From Xestospongia bergquistia (lineage: Eukaryota > Porifera > Demospongiae > Haplosclerida > Petrosiidae), in contig OZ014415.1 of assembly GCA_963965975.1 (NCBI GenBank), positions 3,477,001 to 3,541,000 of the forward strand: 64,000 nt of DNA, written 5' to 3'. Positions 61,548-64,000 of the stretch are shown in pieces. Below the pieces are notes generated by a model, which saw only the letters and a list, made by a program, of their open reading frames with translations, did no database searches and was not told the DNA's origin. The translations under genes were made by a program, and so were the position numbers. How positions within the stretch are numbered: position 1 is the stretch's first letter; every line of letters starts with the position of its first letter.

Positions 61548-62627
61548 TTGGATTAATAACTACCCCACTACAGCACTATATCAACTAATGTCATACACTG
61601 ATGACTAGCTACCCAACTACTCAACTAAGTACAACATTGAATAACTATGATTTGTCATGACTGTATTGTTATTGTCATACGGATAACTTATTTAACTCCA
61701 GCACATATTCACTAGTTATTAGCCAGAATTAGTTTTATTCTGAGCAAAATTGAGGGACTTATTGGAAAAGTCTAGAGCTATAGCAGTTTGAGAGGCACTT
61801 TATGGCATAACATTAATTAGTATTTCTTATATAAGTTAAATTAATTAGTATAAGATGAATTTGGAGTTAATATAATTTTTTTATATAAAGCAAGACAAAG
61901 TGGACAACATATACTAATAACAGCTGGAATTATATTATGGACTGGAGAAACAACTAACACAAACAAAAATAATAACAATTATACAATGCAAAACAACTAG
62001 CAAAGTAATTTTATAGTACATATGGATATATATTGTTAAAGCACCAATTGACTCCTTAAAAATCCGTCATTCTCCGCCTGCATGGCAGGAGTACTGTAGA
62101 TACAATCAATTGATGTCATAGTATTCCAACTGTTACAAGAAAAAGCCAGTTCTGTGTTCAGTTTTCCCTGATCTTCTGCCAGTACTCCATTGTTATATAA
62201 GCACCATTGTACGTGATTTGATGAACAAGATGTAGTATACATCGGAAGCAACAACAACACTATACGTAGCAGAAATATGTACAAGAGTAGTATCATCAGG
62301 ACAAGCAAAAATATCATCAACGTGATATATAATAGTAGCATCAGGAGTATCAACATGATCTGGACCCTCAACAGTAGAAACAGTATGTTCAACAGTAGTA
62401 TTGTAATAGCCAAAGTAGCAGAATTACTTTACAAAAAATTACAATTACTACAGATGTATATATAGACAAATTTTTAAGGGCGTGGTCGGTGAATTCACAT
62501 CCGCCTCATATCTACCAGACCGCAAATAGAGCGTCATAACAATCCTCTACCTCTGCCTCCCATTCCTCGTTAGGACATATTGTACAGTCGGTAGAATCTT
62601 TTGAGCACCCTCCTGACTTACTGAATA
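61548..62627. repeat. Spacer S9 (1080 bp)
   Basis: Full-length spacer with the 'C' marker and the GAATTC site restored relative to S7. Confidence 0.9.
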
Positions 62628-64000
62628 TCAGTGTTCCTACTACTTGTGTTCTTACTACTATTTCTTACTACTGGTGTTCCTACTACTGTATTCTTAGTAC
62701 TAGCATTCTTACTACTGGTGTTCCTACTACTATATTCTTAATCGTAGCATTCTTACTGCTGGTGTTCCTACTACTGGCATTCTTACTACTAGTATTATTC
62801 GTACTACTCGTGTTCCTACTACTGTATTCTTAATACAAGCATTCTTACTACAGGTGTTACTACTACCGCTATTCCTACTACTGGTATTGCTACAACTGGT
62901 ATTCTTACTACTAGCTTTCTTACTACTGGCGTTCTGGTGTTCCTACTACTGGAATTCTCACTACCGCTGTTACTACTACTTGTAATCCTACTATTGGTAT
63001 TACTACTACTGTTATTATTACTACTAACATTATTCTCACTACTGGAGTACCACTACTTGTATTCTTACTACTGGTGTTCCTACTACTGGCGTTCTGGTAT
63101 TGTTACTACTGGTATTCTTACTACTAGTGTTCTTACTACTAGCATTCTTACTACAGGTGTTCCTACTACCGCTATTCCTACTGCTGGTATTGCTACAACT
63201 GGAATTTTTACTACTAGCATTCTTACTACTGGTGTTCTTACTACCGCTATTCCTACTACTGGTATTGCTACAACTGGTATTCTTACTACTAGCTTTCTTA
63301 CTACTGTTGTTCCTACTACTGGCGTTCTGGTGTTCCTACTACTGGAATTCTCACTACCGCTGTTCCTACTACTTGTAATCCTACTATTGGTATTACTACT
63401 ACTGTTATTATTACTACTAACATTATTCTTACTACTGGAGCACCACTACTGGTTTTCTTACTACTGGTGTTCCTACTACTGGCGTTCTGGTATTGCTACT
63501 ACTGGTATTCTTACTACAAGTGTTCTTACTACTAACATTCTTACTACTGGTGTTCCTACTACCGCTATTCCTATTACTGGTATTGCTACAACTGGTATTC
63601 TTACTACTAGCTTTCTTACTACTGGCGTTCTGGTGTTCCTACTACTGGAATTCTCACTACCGCTGTTACTACTACTTGTAATCCTACTATTGGTATTACT
63701 ACTACTGTTATTATTACTACTAACATTATTATTATTACTACTGGAGTACCACTACTGGTATTCTTACTACTGGTGTTCCTACTACTGGCGTTCTGGTATT
63801 GCTACTACTGGTATTCTTACTACTAGTGTTCTTACTACTACCATTCTTACTACTGGTGTTCCTACTACCGCTATTCCTATTACTGGTATTGCTACAACTG
63901 GTATTCTTACTACTAGCTTTCTTACTACTGGCGTTCTGGTGTTCCTACTACTGGAATTCTCACTACCGCTGTTACTACTAATTGTAATCCTACTATTGGT
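62628..64000 (-). repeat. Right arm B9, cut by the window edge
   Basis: It starts like other B arms. It holds composite blocks near 63100, 63493 and 63799 (the last two 306 bp apart, with an extra ATT as in B8), so its inner part resembles B8. The array continues beyond the window. Confidence 0.9.

Larger units (their letters stand above)
8395..64000. repeat. Hierarchical 15-bp satellite array with alternating orientation, at least 55.6 kb
   Basis: The base unit is about 15 bp, for example CCAGTAGTAGGAACA, CCAGTAGTAAGAATG and CTAGTAGTAAGAATA. Some monomers of 14 bp or other lengths shift the phase. Monomers form composite blocks, and these form higher-order units (left arm A, spacer S, right arm B). 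Spacer-to-spacer distances are 5804, 5998, 6018, 5610, 5591 and 5516 bp for the first seven, then about 5.04 kb and 10.2 kb around the deleted eighth. Arms A and B carry the same composite block in inverted orientation: for example, GAACAGCGGTAGTGAGAATT in A is the reverse complement of AATTCTCACTACCGCTGTTC in B. The array continues past 64000. Reading frames across it are long because most monomers are multiples of three; I do not regard them as genes. Confidence 0.97.

Overview
The window looks like a piece of an invertebrate metazoan genome, most plausibly a sponge (Amphimedon-like demosponge). This rests on AT-rich DNA, inferred introns of only 45-60 bp, a Ty3/gypsy element with two zinc knuckles, and a LINE whose ORF1 resembles LINE ORF1 domains I associate with sponge genomes. 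The taxon is inferred from style and was not confirmed by any search. I saw no rRNA, tRNA, CRISPR or prokaryotic operon.

Layout. (1) 1-1840, minus strand: the 5' part of a Ty3/gypsy-type LTR retrotransposon (gag, zinc knuckles, protease, start of RT), broken by one frameshift in gag and cut by the window edge. (2) About 2746-4755, plus strand: the 3' end of a small-intron gene for a single-pass membrane protein. It has Ser/Thr-rich stalk exons, a partly decayed tandem exon cassette, one transmembrane exon and a tyrosine-motif cytoplasmic tail; the inferred exons that remain intact are in phase 1. (3) About 4830-8394, plus strand: a 5'-truncated, decayed APE-type non-LTR retrotransposon (ORF1, endonuclease, reverse transcriptase) ending in a GATAAT/AAT-type tail. 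(4) 8395-64000: a satellite array of at least 55.6 kb that runs off the right edge.

The satellite is hierarchical. The base monomer is about 15 bp (consensus near CCAGTAGTARGAAYR). Monomers form blocks of 194, about 303, 482, 696 and 814 bp. The blocks form higher-order units, mostly 5.5-6.0 kb, each made of a left arm (A, plus-strand CCAGTAGTA orientation), a roughly 1,080-bp non-satellite spacer (S), and a right arm (B, opposite orientation). Arms A and B share the same composite blocks in inverted orientation. Successive units meet at a constant 25-bp hairpin. I count nine spacers, one reduced to 244 bp by deletion and one carrying a 25-bp deletion.

The A-S-B plan, with inverted arms of short tandem repeats around a unique loop, is that of foldback-type transposable elements, here amplified head to tail into a satellite. 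This is the most interesting object in the window. Units fall into at least three subtypes with linked markers, and arm lengths differ by whole blocks, which points to unequal exchange or conversion. The many long reading frames across the array follow from the repeat length being a multiple of three and are not annotated as genes. In one frame the satellite spells a Thr-rich pentapeptide (TTGVP-like) that resembles the Thr-rich stalk exon of the upstream membrane-protein gene; a common origin is speculative.
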